The position numbers were made by a program, and so were the translations under genes. The notes beneath the pieces were generated by a model. That model did not search any database, was not told where the DNA came from, and worked only from the letters and a program-made list of their open reading frames with translations. Positions 42,278 through 51,670 of a DNA stretch of 64,000 nucleotides are shown piece after piece (the first letter of the stretch is position 1; each line of letters opens with the position of its first letter). This stretch comes from Palsa-504 sp963769715 (lineage in GTDB: Bacteria > Actinomycetota > Actinomycetes > Streptosporangiales > Streptosporangiaceae), in assembly GCA_963769715.1 (NCBI GenBank), contig CAVYNE010000040.1, positions 62,001-126,000 on the forward strand, in the 5' to 3' direction.

Positions 42278-42439
42278 TCTGAGCCACAGAGCATTTGCCA
42301 GCCGGTCGGCAGCCATTGTCAAGCCTCCGGTTGGGTAAGAAAAGCGGATCCGAGTGATCGCTTACGCCGCCGCCGACGGCCACCTCCGCGCCGCCGCCTG
42401 GCTCGCCCAGCCTCCGCCCTGCCCGCGCGCAGACCGCGC

Positions 42440-42677
42440 CCCGCGCACTGGGCCTCCGCCAACGTCGCCATGGACGACCCGCGCGGCGTAGTCGCCCTGC
42501 TGGCCGGGCTGCGGCAGGCGGGCGCGCACGAGCAGGCTGCCGCGCTGCGCCCGGCTGCTGGCGGCCGGCATGTTCGGGCTGTTCCTCGAGCGGGAAGGCC
42601 GCGCGGATCGGTTCCGGTTCGGGCGGGAGCCCGACGGCACCCCGGCCGCGCCATGGGACCGGGACGACCTGGACTGA
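42440..42677 (+). pseudogene. Remnant of a degenerate-repeat protein with the AGxFGLF end
   Basis: Reads MDDPRGVVALLAGLRQAGAH (one unit of a 35-40-residue alanine-rich repeat), then a frameshift near 42555 into AAGMFGLFLEREGRADRFRF and the end PWDRDDLD. In actinobacteria this repeat-plus-FRFGRE tail ends large NACHT or caspase-like conflict proteins. Only the last two units survive. Confidence 0.55.
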
Positions 42678-42688
42678 TGGTCGGCCCC

Positions 42689-42876
42689 TCAGCGGCGGGG
42701 GAGCAGGGAAAGGGCGAGTGCGGCGCCCGCCAGGGTGTCCGCTGGGGGATCCTTTAACTCAGCGCTGTCCTCGTCGTCGGCATGGTCCTCGTCGTCGGCC
42801 TGCCAGAGCATCCGGGCCATGCGCTCGGCTGCTTCGCGGGAAACCTCGGCATCGGCTGCCGGGGCCGCGTAGTTGC
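42689..42876 (-). pseudogene. Acidic C-terminal remnant
   Basis: 62 codons in frame ending in TGA at 42689: NYAAPAADAEVSREAAERMA, RMLWQADDEDHADDEDSAEL and LALSLLPRR. No start and no family. The acidic tail and its place right after the membrane-protein gene hint at an old operon partner. Confidence 0.3.
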
Positions 42877-42878
42877 TG

Positions 42879-43346
42879 TTAGGGGCCTGAAATTTGCGAC
42901 GGCGCCCGCGACCGCGCCGCCCTGGCCGACTTGAAGAACGCGCTGGAGGCCGGGCGCCAGAGCAGCCACACCGCGCCGAGGCCGGACAGCCAGGTCAGCG
43001 CGGCGAAGAACGCCTGTGCGACGCCATCTTTGCCGGTCACCTCCAGCGCGGAAAGCAGCTCCAGCGTCGCCAGGCCGAACAGCACCGTGGACAGGATGCG
43101 CGCCCAGTTCCTGCCCTGGGTGGTCGCCCGCGCCATCCACAGCCACAGGGCGATCAGGGCCAGGCCGGCGAGTATCACCAGCGTGATGATGAGCGGGGCC
43201 GGGGTCAGGCGGTGCCCGAGCACGTTACCCCTGACGTCGCTCCCGAAGGGCAGCGCGGCGATCAGGAGCGCGGCGGAGCTGACGGCGCCCCCGCGCATGA
43301 ACCTGGCTGCGGTCAGCACCGGCGCGGGGGCCCGGCAGATGCTCAC
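42879..43346 (-). CDS. Small four-helix membrane protein (actinobacterial, unknown)
   Basis: 155 residues: four hydrophobic helices with WLWMARATTQGRNWARILSTVLFGLAT in the middle and LSGLGAVWLLWRPASSAFF near the end, a pattern of a common actinobacterial DUF of unknown role. The first 16 residues may not be native, since a LuxR fragment starts on the other strand at about 43358; the true start may be lost. Confidence 0.55.
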   Translation of the reverse strand: MSICRAPAPVLTAARFMRGGAVSSAALLIAALPFGSDVRGNVLGHRLTPAPLIITLVILAGLALIALWLWMARATTQGRNWARILSTVLFGLATLELLSALEVTGKDGVAQAFFAALTWLSGLGAVWLLWRPASSAFFKSARAARSRAPSQISGP

Positions 43347-43357
43347 CCGGCACGCGC

Positions 43358-44088
43358 GGACGCAAGAGCGGCACTATAGCGTGGCCATCCTGCAATGGCT
43401 GGCCACCTTCTTCACCGAGCACAGCCTCGCCGCAGACGCCCAGGCCTGCGCCGCGGTCCTGTCCGATATTGCGGAGGCCACCGGCCAGCCGGAGGCCGTC
43501 GCCGCGCTCGCCCACGCTCGCGGCGAGACGCTGCTGGCGGATGAGCCGGAAGCAGCCGCGCGGGAACTGCGCCGAGCGGCCGAGATGTTCGGCCACCTGG
43601 ACCTTCCGCTCGAAACGGCGCAAGCCCAGCGCCGCGCGGCCGCGGCGGCCCTGCAGTTGGATGAGCATGTCCGGGCACGGGAACTGCTGGATGCGGCCTA
43701 CGCCACTGCCGGTGCGCTCGGTGCCCGCCAGTTGCGCGAGAACTGCGCGGCGGCGCTCAGCAGGCTCGGTGGCAAGCCCCGCCAGCGGGCATCCGCCAAT
43801 CGCGCGGCGGCCGGTCTCACCAGCCGGGAAATGGACGTGATGCTGCTCGTGGCCAAGGGCAACACCAGCAGGCAGATCGGCGAAGCTCTGTTCATCAGCC
43901 CGCGGACGGTCGAGATGCACGTACAGGGCAGCCTGCTGAAGCTGCAGTGCCGCACCAGGGCCGACGCCGTGCGCCGGCTGGCCGAGCTCGAAGCACTGCC
44001 CCGGCCAGACCCCCCCGTCCGGCGCGCACCCCAGCCGCAACGAAGCCCGAACGACCGAGCCCCGTCCAGTAGGCCAACCCGTTACTGA
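43358..44088 (+). pseudogene. LuxR-type (LAL) regulator, 5'-truncated
   Basis: C-terminal part only: a helical TPR-like region (ERHYSVAILQWLATFFTEHS, GQPEAVAALAHARGETLL) and the LuxR HTH (GLTSREMDVMLLVAKGNTSR, QIGEALFISPRTVEMHVQGS). The AAA/NACHT-type front of a large ATP-binding LuxR regulator (about 900 residues) is missing. Its left neighbour lies in the opposite direction, so the joint is between two 5' ends. Confidence 0.75.
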
Positions 44089-44302
44089 TATCCGCGTGCG
44101 GCTGAGCCAGGCTCTCCGCCGAGTCCGCACGGGCCCGAAAACATGCCCGTATCGGCGCAGTGCCCGGTAGCTCGTAGCAGGCTGGGCCAAAGCGACCTGC
44201 CCACGGCGAGAACCCCTGCACGTCAGCCCGGAAGCCGACGGCGGACAGCTCAGCGGCCTGCTCGTCGGTGTCCTGGCTGGATGACACCTGGATGAGCGCC
44301 AC
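43895..44302 (-). CDS. Possible 135-residue protein after the DsrE gene
   Basis: GTG at 44302 has GGGGAGG upstream and lies 16 bases after the DsrE stop. It reads ALIQVSSSQDTDEQAAELSA, VGFRADVQGFSPWAGRFGPA. No family is recognised. From about 44090 on it runs antisense over the LuxR remnant, so the native end is probably lost. Real in its first 70 residues or chance; not sure. Confidence 0.3.
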   Translation of the reverse strand: MALIQVSSSQDTDEQAAELSAVGFRADVQGFSPWAGRFGPACYELPGTAPIRACFRARADSAESLAQPHADISNGLAYWTGLGRSGFVAAGVRAGRGGLAGAVLRARPAGARRRPWCGTAASAGCPVRASRPSAG

Positions 44303-44318
44303 CGCGTCCTCCCCGGCG

Positions 44319-44684
44319 TCAGTAGCTGAAGGTAGTCGCTGCGTCGTCGCCGATCCATTCCCATAGCTGGACGCTGCCGGCCAACTCGGCGCCGGGCAGC
44401 AGGCCGCCCTCGTCGAGCTTCTTCGCGTTGAAGCAGACCGGGCAGACCATGTACCGGCCGCCTGCCTTCTCATACCGAGTGAGCAGGTCCGGCAGGGAAG
44501 GGCAGCCCTCGCAGGCGACGCCAGCAGCCGTCCCGTCCAGCGCTAGCCGGACGGCTTCCTTGGCCTGGAACATCAGGGTCGGCCGACCGGATTCCGCGGC
44601 ACCGACCGCGACAAGGAACGCCACGGTCACCTTCTCCGGGTCCTCCAGGCCCGTGCTGAGACTGATCACTGCTTTTCCGGCCAT
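44319..44684 (-). CDS. DsrE family protein
   Basis: 121 residues with the DsrE/F-like fold: AVISLSTGLEDPEKVTVAFL, FQAKEAVRLALDGTAAG, CEGCPSLPDLL and YMVCPVCFNAKKL. Cysteines in CEGC and CPVC could carry sulfur or bind metal; DsrE proteins are sulfur carriers or peroxiredoxin-like. ATG at 44684 with GAGCGAGG upstream; a start at 44771 is less likely. Confidence 0.75.
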   Translation of the reverse strand: MAGKAVISLSTGLEDPEKVTVAFLVAVGAAESGRPTLMFQAKEAVRLALDGTAAGVACEGCPSLPDLLTRYEKAGGRYMVCPVCFNAKKLDEGGLLPGAELAGSVQLWEWIGDDAATTFSY

Positions 44685-45533
44685 TGACTGCCTCGCTCTC
44701 ATCCGGTGCAACGGGGCCGGTTCCCGGCCCCGGGCACTTCCGGGTAGTAAGGAGACGGTAGGACCGGCCAAAGCTCGCGGGATACCGTAGAACTACCGCA
44801 TTTCCTGCTCCCTGATCCGGGCATGGAGCCGATCGCAAGTCCCGGGCGGGCGGTCACTCCCCGGCGCAGCTGGCACGATCGTTCGTACGAGTCTGGAGGA
44901 ACGACCAGCTGACGACGGTGGAGGAGCGGGGCGGATCGTCCAGCCTGGCACACCCCATTTTAGGGTAGCTGTCGCCCCTTCTTTGCTCGTCAGCCGTATC
45001 CCAAGCAGAAATTGAGCCCAAGTCCAGCCCAACCCGGGACGCTCGCTCACCACCTCCATATCAACCAGAGCCGGGCGTCGGTCAGCCGTGCCGGCCATGC
45101 GCATGGCCGGCACACATCACCCCGTTATGCGCGGCCGTAGCCAACCGGGCACCCTCTCACCCACGCGTACCGAATTGGGCGGTTATCTTAAGTCGTCTGC
45201 AGATAATGCCTGGTAGGCGGGCATTTCTGCGGTGTAGACATGTCACCGCGGGAGCGTACCGCGCCTGCCCGCGGTCCGAAGACCGGCCGCCGCCGGTCAC
45301 CGACTTGGTCAGCCGCCCGTCCAGCTACCCCTGCGGCCAGGCCGGGAATGACGCAGGGACGAGCGAAACGTACGCTGATGGACAAACCACCCCTGCCGAA
45401 TCGGCGCGGCTTGATTGCCATGCCGGTGGCCTGGGCGGTGGCATGCAGATTATCTCTTCTGGGTGGCAGCGGATCATCTTCGGTGCGACCGGGTGTGGCG
45501 GCGCGACAGCGAGTGCATGTCTTACTCCCCAGA
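44685..45533. other. 849 bases without a gene
   Basis: Several short frames but none convincing. It holds a perfect 26-base palindrome (45088-45113) and an A/T-richer stretch near 45180. Promoters of the DsrE operon should be at the left end. Confidence 0.45.
45088..45113. repeat. Perfect 26-base palindrome
   Basis: Starts GTGCCGGCCAT and mirrors itself exactly with no loop (centre between 45100 and 45101, GC). It is far from any gene end, so a terminator is not obvious; a dimeric protein site, a cruciform or the relic of a transposon end are options. Confidence 0.7.
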
Positions 45534-46160
45534 TCATCTGGCGGTCAGATCCTGCGCGGCTGCCTGTGCGGCCAGTTCGGCGCGGGTGGTTATGCTGAGC
45601 TTGGCGAAGATGTGCGTCAGGTGCACCTTGACGGTGCCGGGGGCGATGAACAGGCGCCGGGCGATGGCGTCGTTCCGCAGGCCTTCGCCCGCGAGGCGGG
45701 CGACCTCCCGTTCGGCGGGGGTCAGGCTGGCCCAGCCGGTCGCGGGTCGTTTGCGTCCGCTGCCCTTGCGGGCGGCGAAGGCGACCGCGTCGTCGAGGGT
45801 AAGTGACTGGCCCTGTTCCCACGCCTGGGTGAAGCGGTCGTCGCCGAGGGTGTGCCGGGCCTGGCTGGCGGCGCGTGCGGCGGCGTCGCGGTTGGCGGTG
45901 AAGCCGGGGGCCAGGTACTGCAGCGGCCGCCGGGCCGCGTCGGCGGCGGCGAGCAGGCGTGCGGCGTCGGGGGAAGCGCTCCCGGGCTGCGGCGAGCACG
46001 CCGAGTAGCTCGATGCCGTCGCAGGCGTCCATCCGGTCGCAGCAGCGGTGCCATTGCACGGTGGCCTGGCGGACCAGGTGCTCGGCGGCGGCGAGCTCGC
46101 CCCGGTGCCAGGCCATGACACCCTCGGCGTAGCCGAGCGCGGCTGCTTCGCGCACGTGCC
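45534..46160 (-). pseudogene. LuxR-type regulator, 5'-truncated and frameshifted
   Basis: Reads GYAEGVMAWHRGELAAAEHL, VRQATVQWHRCCDRMDACDG, ELLGVLAAARE, then a frameshift near 45980 (C5 run) to SPDAARLLAAADAARRPLQY, FTQAWEQGQSLTLDDAVAFA and the HTH SLTPAEREVARLAGEGLRND, GTVKVHLTHIFAKL. The N-terminal ATPase domain is missing; an IS fragment starts beside it. Confidence 0.75.
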
Positions 46161-46161
46161 G

Positions 46162-46326
46162 TCGCTGGCCCGCTGCGAAATCGCCGCGTTCCGCTACCGG
46201 GTCCTGCACGTGGCCGCCCAGCTCACCCGCTCCGCCCGCCACCCCCGCCTGAAGATTGACCGCACCTGGCGGTGGGCCACCCAGATCGCCGCCGGATTGG
46301 GCCGGCTGCGCGCCGCATTCGCCTGA
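46162..46326 (+). pseudogene. IS1380-like transposase 3' remnant
   Basis: About 54 codons: EIAAFRYRVLHVAAQLTRSA, RHPRLKIDRTWRWATQIAAG, LGRLRAAFA and stop. The RVLHVAAQLTR...DRxWRWA end is that of IS1380-type transposases. The front is gone. Confidence 0.6.
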
Positions 46327-46610
46327 CCGCTCGCCACCTGCCGCGCTTCCACCGTCACCGCCTGGCGCCAGCATGCCCGCCAGCAGCAATCCCGCCCGTC
46401 CAGGACACCGCCCCAGGCCCCGCCGCGACGGCACGTGGCGCATTCCCGCCCACCGCCACGAGCCCAGCGCAAATACAAGATCAAATAAGGCGCCAGGGTG
46501 GCAGCTCACCAGCCGCGTGAAAGAGGAAGGCTAGGACATGGGCCGCTTTTACATCCTGACGAGCCGGTCAGCCCGTGGCGTGAGTTACATGTTCGCGGTG
46601 AAGCGCGCCG

Positions 46611-46760
46611 TCAGACCTGGCAAGCGAGCGCGTCGTCGAGGAAACTCGAGATCGAGGCGTCGAAGAGCGGACGGTCAGCGTCAGGCAGCAAATGCCGCAG
46701 GTGCGCCATGGCCCGGCGGACCTCGCCGGGGTCAGTCGTGAAACGGGTGACTGTCAACAT
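46611..46760 (-). CDS. 49-residue protein, unknown
   Basis: ATG at 46760 with GGGGAGG five bases upstream; reads TRFTTDPGEVRRAMAHLRHL, LPDADRPLFDASISSFLDDA and ends ACQV. Codon use is typical. It looks like a short helical protein, perhaps an antitoxin-like DUF; no family is certain. Confidence 0.45.
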   Translation of the reverse strand: MLTVTRFTTDPGEVRRAMAHLRHLLPDADRPLFDASISSFLDDALACQV

Positions 46761-46905
46761 CGCTGCCTCCCCACCTTTGCCCAACAGATGCTGGGGGCGG
46801 CGCCCGGCAGCCCGGCCCGGGTCGTGCTGGACCTGGTCGGGCTGCCGTGCGGTGACGCGTCCTCCGGCCGGGCAGGCCCCGGCGGGGATCAGGCCTCGGC
46901 GGGGA

Positions 46906-47985
46906 TCAGACCTCGGTGGCGAGCAGGTCGCTTAGGTGACGGTCGATCTGTGGCATGTAGGTCGGCGCGACCCCGAACAGGGCCAGGTGCCCGATCACGT
47001 CCTCGACCACCCGCAGTTCGCTGTTCTTGATCAGCTGCTGCTCCGGCGCGCAGTCACGGACGGGGAACAGCAGGTCCTCATCGATCGGGATGACGAAGGT
47101 CTTGGCGGTGATCCGGCCGAGTGCGGCGGCCAGGTCACCACCGGTGTGCCGGGCCACGTCGCCGTGCTGCCATTTCCAGGACAGGGTGAGCAGGTCGTTC
47201 GGATCCCGCACGGTGAAGTACGCCTCCAGGAAACCGGTCATGAACTCGTCCCTGGTCTGGAAGTCCAGGGCGCGCCATACCTCTTGCTTCCAGAATTCGG
47301 TGGAGAATCCGACCACGGCCCAGATGTGTGCCTGGCGCTTCAGGCCCGCCTCCACGTCCGTGTTCGAGGCGTACTCCCCGCCGTTCCAGCCCGGGTCGGA
47401 CCAGGTCGCCTCGCGCATGGTCTCGACCAGCAGGAAGTCATGGGGTGTGTTCTGCGCGGTACCGGCGATCGGTGCCGCCCGCATCACCCGGTCGGGGAAC
47501 CGGACCGCCCACTCATAGGTCTGCTGGGCGCCCATCGACCCGCCGACCACGAGCGCCAGCCGCTCGATCCCGAAGTGCTGGCGCAGGAGCCGTTCCTGGG
47601 CGACGACGTCATCGCCGATCCGCACCCTGGGGAACTTCGACATGGCCAGGCCCTCGTTGGCGCCGCTGGCGTTGTGGGGCGACGTGGACAGGCCGCTGCC
47701 GATCTGGTTGACCGCGACGATGAAATACCGGTCCGGGTTCAGGGCGTGCTCCGGGCCGACGTACACGTCCCGCCAGATCTGGTGCGTGCCCGAATACCAG
47801 CTGGGGATCAGGATGGCGTTGTCCCTGGCCTCGTTCAGCTGGCCCCACGTGGTCACGGCGAGCTGGCAGTCCGGGATCGATGGTTCAGGTCCTTCTCTGC
47901 TGGCCGACCGGCCATGACAACAGCAGGACACACCTATATGCAGGCCGGATGCCGAGGCTGTGGAGATTAGGTGAAGGCACCGCAC
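46906..47985 (-). CDS. MetX-like alpha/beta hydrolase (homoserine O-acetyltransferase family)
   Basis: 359 residues; from about residue 33 it follows the MetX fold: CQLAVTTWGQLNEARDNAIL, RYFIVAVNQIGSGLSTSP, nucleophile Ser150 in GGSMGAQQTYEW (MetX has GGSMGGMQ), Asp in IPIDEDLLFP and His in EDVIGHLALFG. It might acetylate homoserine or act as an esterase on another substrate; true MetX would need KARYTSYDSxLF-like motifs, not seen. The first 30 residues look non-native (HIGVSCCCHGRSAS), and GAGAAGGA stands at the place where a normal start would follow, but no start codon does. Confidence 0.65.
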   Translation of the reverse strand: MRCLHLISTASASGLHIGVSCCCHGRSASREGPEPSIPDCQLAVTTWGQLNEARDNAILIPSWYSGTHQIWRDVYVGPEHALNPDRYFIVAVNQIGSGLSTSPHNASGANEGLAMSKFPRVRIGDDVVAQERLLRQHFGIERLALVVGGSMGAQQTYEWAVRFPDRVMRAAPIAGTAQNTPHDFLLVETMREATWSDPGWNGGEYASNTDVEAGLKRQAHIWAVVGFSTEFWKQEVWRALDFQTRDEFMTGFLEAYFTVRDPNDLLTLSWKWQHGDVARHTGGDLAAALGRITAKTFVIPIDEDLLFPVRDCAPEQQLIKNSELRVVEDVIGHLALFGVAPTYMPQIDRHLSDLLATEV

Positions 47986-48568
47986 GGCGGGTCAGAGATC
48001 ATCACCTGGTGAACTGACAGGCTGGAGCGTGCGCAGTCGCGCCGGTTGGCGGGGCGGAAACTTGCAGGTCAACAGCCAGTTCTGTAAACCGATTTGGAAA
48101 CCGTACGCTGCGGAATGGGCTGAGACGGGGGAGACACAGAGAGCCGGAGACGACCTCAAGCCGCCACTCCGCCGAACTCAAGGCGGTCGCCAGAGACTGC
48201 CTGAGACGGCAGAGACGAGCATCGCGAGCATCGGCCGGGTAGGAGATGCGAGGATGCGGTTCGCGGCCAGGTTCGGGCCGGGCGGTGGTTACTCTCCGGC
48301 TGCGGCGAGCGGGGGCGCAAACTCGACAACGTTCCAGGTCACCGAGCTGATGCCCCTGCGTTACGGCGATCTGGGAGCGTGCCGCCGTCGGCGACAGTGG
48401 GCGGTCATCGGGATCTGCCCGCTGCCGGTCACCGAGATGCCACTCTGCCTTTACGGAATGTGAGAAAAGGTTGGCGAATCCCCCGTCGCTGCGCCTTGCG
48501 GTTCGCTACCTCCCTGCCGAGTCGGGGCGGCCAGAGCTGCGCTGGTGATCTGGGCGGACTCACCTAGA
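47986..48568. other. 583 bases without a supported gene
   Basis: Contains frames with slight resemblance to DUF2252 (VTELMPLRYG near 48345), too short to call. No clear repeat. Confidence 0.4.
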
Positions 48569-49627
48569 TCATTCTGTTCCGTTGTCGGGCGTCTCGCCCG
48601 GCGGCCGGTCCTGTCGGCCGCGGGGAGGGCGGTGCTCATCGGAGGTAGCCCGGGGGGTCCCGAGGACGGTTCCGGCGTGGGCACGGGTTCCGGGATCGCG
48701 CCGTGATCTGGCCAGGCTGGCCATTGTGGCGGCGGCCAGCACCACTGCTATGACAGCCAGCGACATGGCGGTGCTGATTTCCGGCACGCGGGGATCGAGC
48801 CCGTGACCCCATTCGAGGATTAGCTTCACTCCGATGAACGCCAGGATCAGCGCCAGCCCGCTCGACAGGTACACTAGCCGGTCGAGCAGGCCGGTCACCA
48901 GGAAGAACAGTGCCCGCAGGCCCAGCAGGGCGAACGCGTTGGCCGCGAAGACGATGTAGGGCTGGTCGGTGACGCCGAACACGGCGGGGATCGAGTCCAG
49001 CGCGAACAGGAGGTCCGTGCCGCCGATGGTGATGAACACGATGAACAGCGGCGTGACCACTCGCCGTCCGCCGGTGCGGGAGATCAGCCGGCCACCTGCG
49101 TAGGTATCGGTGACCGGCAGGATCCGGCGCGACAAACGGACCAGCGCGTTGTTCGCGATGTCGGGGTCCTCGTCGCGGTGGCGGTAGAGCCGCACGGCGG
49201 TCCAGAGCAGCAGCAGCCCGAAGACCAGGAACATGAAAGAGAGCAGCGACAGCAGGGTCGCCCCCAGGGCGATGAAGATCGCTCGCAGCACCAGGGCGGT
49301 GATGATGCCGAAGATGAGCACCCGTTGCTGGTGTTCGCGGGGCACCGCGAACGCCGCCATGATGATCACGAAGACGAGGAGGTTGTCGACGGACAGGCTC
49401 GCTTCCACGATGTAGCCGGCGAAGTACTGAGTGCCGTATCCCCATCCCGCCCAGGTGGCGAGGACCAGGCCGAAAACGCCTGCCACCGTGATGTAGAACA
49501 CCGACCAGGCGGCAGCCTCCCGGTAGCCGATGACGTGCGGACGTACCGTGGCCAGGAGCAGGTCCAGGGCAAGCAGCGCCAGGATCACCCCGATTGTCAG
49601 GGCCCAGCCGAGCGCGGTAACCCTCAC
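48569..49627 (-). CDS. TerC family integral membrane protein
   Basis: 352 residues with about nine membrane helices and TerC marks: FAGYIVEASLSVDNLLVFVI (the acidic Asp of the metal path), GTDLLFALDSIPAVFGV (second Asp cluster) and FLVTGLLDRLVYLSSGLALI. TerC/Alx proteins export manganese or calcium and help membrane-protein metalation. The C-terminal 60 residues are hydrophilic. I looked for a yybP-ykoY manganese riboswitch in 49628-49768 and did not find its conserved loops. Confidence 0.88.
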   Translation of the reverse strand: MRVTALGWALTIGVILALLALDLLLATVRPHVIGYREAAAWSVFYITVAGVFGLVLATWAGWGYGTQYFAGYIVEASLSVDNLLVFVIIMAAFAVPREHQQRVLIFGIITALVLRAIFIALGATLLSLLSFMFLVFGLLLLWTAVRLYRHRDEDPDIANNALVRLSRRILPVTDTYAGGRLISRTGGRRVVTPLFIVFITIGGTDLLFALDSIPAVFGVTDQPYIVFAANAFALLGLRALFFLVTGLLDRLVYLSSGLALILAFIGVKLILEWGHGLDPRVPEISTAMSLAVIAVVLAAATMASLARSRRDPGTRAHAGTVLGTPRATSDEHRPPRGRQDRPPGETPDNGTE

Positions 49628-49768
49628 TCCTGACCTCCAGATCGCGCCGGTCTTCGCTGGTGGTGCGCCGTGGCTTTGCCCACGGCCGGCCTGCGCGTGG
49701 ATTCACGATCATGCCCCCGACAGCACTAGTCAATCTGAGCGTGCCGCGTATGCCGGGGCCTAGTGCGG

Positions 49769-51670
49769 CTAGAGCTCGATGCGTGAGCCCATGATGAGGG
49801 TGCGTTCGCGGGGAAGCTGGAAGTATTCGGCGGCGTCGGCGGTGATCCGCGATGTCGCGATGAACAGGCGCTTGCGCCAGCGGCTCATGCCGGGTGTATT
49901 GCCTTTGACCAGCTCGATGCGCGACAGGAAATAGGACAGCTTGTCATCATCGAGAGGGCTTTCGATGTTGGCGTCGCGGATCAGCGGCAGGAGGTCAGGG
50001 ACCCTTGGCTGGTCCATGTAGCCGAACCGGGCGGTGACGTGGATGATCCGGTCGTCTTTGTAGCCGAGGTCGTCGATGGTGATCCGCCCGGCGGCTGGGA
50101 TGTGCGGCACGGGCATCGTCTCGATCGCGAGGATGAGGACATGCTCATGGAGGATCTGGTTGTGCTCGACGTTGGCCCGCAGCGCTAGCGGGGCGGTGGC
50201 CTTGCCGCGGTTGAGGAAGACGGCGGTGCCGGGCACCCGGTGCAGCGGGGGCTTCATGGCGTGGAGCTGGCCGATGAACGCGGGGAGCGGCCCCTCGTCC
50301 TGTACGCGCTGACGGGTGACGAGTTCCCGGCCTCGCTGCCAGGTGGTGAAGATGGTGAACGCGGCGATGGCGATGAGCAGGGGAAGCCATGCTCCGCTCA
50401 CGAGTTTGGTCAGGTTGGCGGCGAAGAACAGAAGGTCGACGGTGAGCAGGATCGCTGCGCCCGGCGCGACGATCCGCAGTGGTGTGCGCCACTGATAACG
50501 GGCGATGTAGAAGAAAAGCAGGGTCGTGATGGTGATCGTGCCGGTCACCGCCATGCCGAACGCGTAGGCTAGGGCGGCTGAGCTCTTGAACGTGACGACG
50601 AGCGTGAGGACCGCGACCAGCAGCAGCCAGTTGATCCACGGGACGTAAATCTGGCCCATCCTGTCCTCCGAGGTGTACTCGATGCGCAGTCGCGGTAGGT
50701 AGCCGAGCTGGCCGGCCTGGTGCGCGACCGAGAAGGCGCCGGTGATGACCGCCTGCGAGGCGATGACGGTCGCAGCGGCGGCGAGGAAGACCATCGGGAG
50801 CCGCGCCCAGCCCGGTACGAGCAGGAAGAACGGGCTGCTGATGCTGTTCGGGTCGCCTAGGACTAGTGCGCCCTGTCCCAGGTAGCTCAGGATGCAGGCG
50901 GGGAAGACGAGGATCAGCCAGACGCGCGTGATCGGCGCGCGGCCGAAGTGGCCCATGTCCGCGTACAGCGCTTCGGCTCCGGTGACAGCCAGAACGACGG
51001 CGGCGAGCGAGAAGAACGCGATCCGGAAATGGCCAGCCAGGAAGCCCAGGGCATAGGTGGGCGACAGCGCCTTCAGGATCACCGGGTGGGCGGCGATGCC
51101 GCGCACGCCGGTCACGCCGATCGCGGCGAACCAGACGCCCATGACTGGCCCGAACAGGCGCCCCACGGCGCCCGTGCCCAGTCGCTGAACGAGAAACAGG
51201 CAGACGATGATCGCCGCTGTGATCGGGACGACCAGGGTGGCCACCGACGGCGCAGTCACCTTGACGCCCTCGATAGCAGAAAGCACCGAGATCGCCGGCG
51301 TGATCATGCTGTCGCCGAAGAACAGCGAAGCGCCGAAGATCCCCAGCGCCGCAAGCACGACCTTCGTCCTGCGCCCGCCGGGGACTTCCCGTCTGCGGAT
51401 CAAGGTGATCAGCGCCATGATCCCGCCTTCGCCGTCGTTGTCGGCGCGCATCACCAGCAGGACGTAGGTGACGGTGACGATGATCGTCACCGACCAGAAG
51501 ATCAGCGAGATGATCCCGAAAACGTTCTCCGTGGACACCTTGACCGGGTGGGGGTCGCCTGGATTGAAAACCGTCTGGACGGTGTACAGCGGGCTCGTCC
51601 CGATGTCCCCGAAGACGACTCCGAGAGCACCGACCGCGAGAGCCCCCTGGGCGGTAGCGCGCTGGTTCAT
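49769..51670 (-). CDS. kup: Kup-type potassium uptake permease
   Basis: 633 residues, normal Kup length: 12 membrane helices, opening LAVGALGVVFGDIGTSPLYT, VMRADNDGEGGIMALITLI, FFGDSMITPAISVLSAIEGV (K+ site), TGAEALYADMGHFGR, and a cytosolic C-terminal domain ending ERTLIMGSRIEL. It brings K+ in with protons. Start ATG at 51670 with GGGAG close by; the frame to 51781 has no family match. It lies 141 bases from terC, same strand. Confidence 0.93.
   Translation of the reverse strand: MNQRATAQGALAVGALGVVFGDIGTSPLYTVQTVFNPGDPHPVKVSTENVFGIISLIFWSVTIIVTVTYVLLVMRADNDGEGGIMALITLIRRREVPGGRRTKVVLAALGIFGASLFFGDSMITPAISVLSAIEGVKVTAPSVATLVVPITAAIIVCLFLVQRLGTGAVGRLFGPVMGVWFAAIGVTGVRGIAAHPVILKALSPTYALGFLAGHFRIAFFSLAAVVLAVTGAEALYADMGHFGRAPITRVWLILVFPACILSYLGQGALVLGDPNSISSPFFLLVPGWARLPMVFLAAAATVIASQAVITGAFSVAHQAGQLGYLPRLRIEYTSEDRMGQIYVPWINWLLLVAVLTLVVTFKSSAALAYAFGMAVTGTITITTLLFFYIARYQWRTPLRIVAPGAAILLTVDLLFFAANLTKLVSGAWLPLLIAIAAFTIFTTWQRGRELVTRQRVQDEGPLPAFIGQLHAMKPPLHRVPGTAVFLNRGKATAPLALRANVEHNQILHEHVLILAIETMPVPHIPAAGRITIDDLGYKDDRIIHVTARFGYMDQPRVPDLLPLIRDANIESPLDDDKLSYFLSRIELVKGNTPGMSRWRKRLFIATSRITADAAEYFQLPRERTLIMGSRIEL

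Noticed and set aside
48029..48463. Plus-strand frame with VTELMPLRYG like DUF2252
   Set aside because: Only about ten residues match and neighbours do not follow; too weak.
49628..49768. Possible yybP-ykoY manganese riboswitch before terC
   Set aside because: I could not find the conserved loop sequences by eye; an Infernal search would decide.
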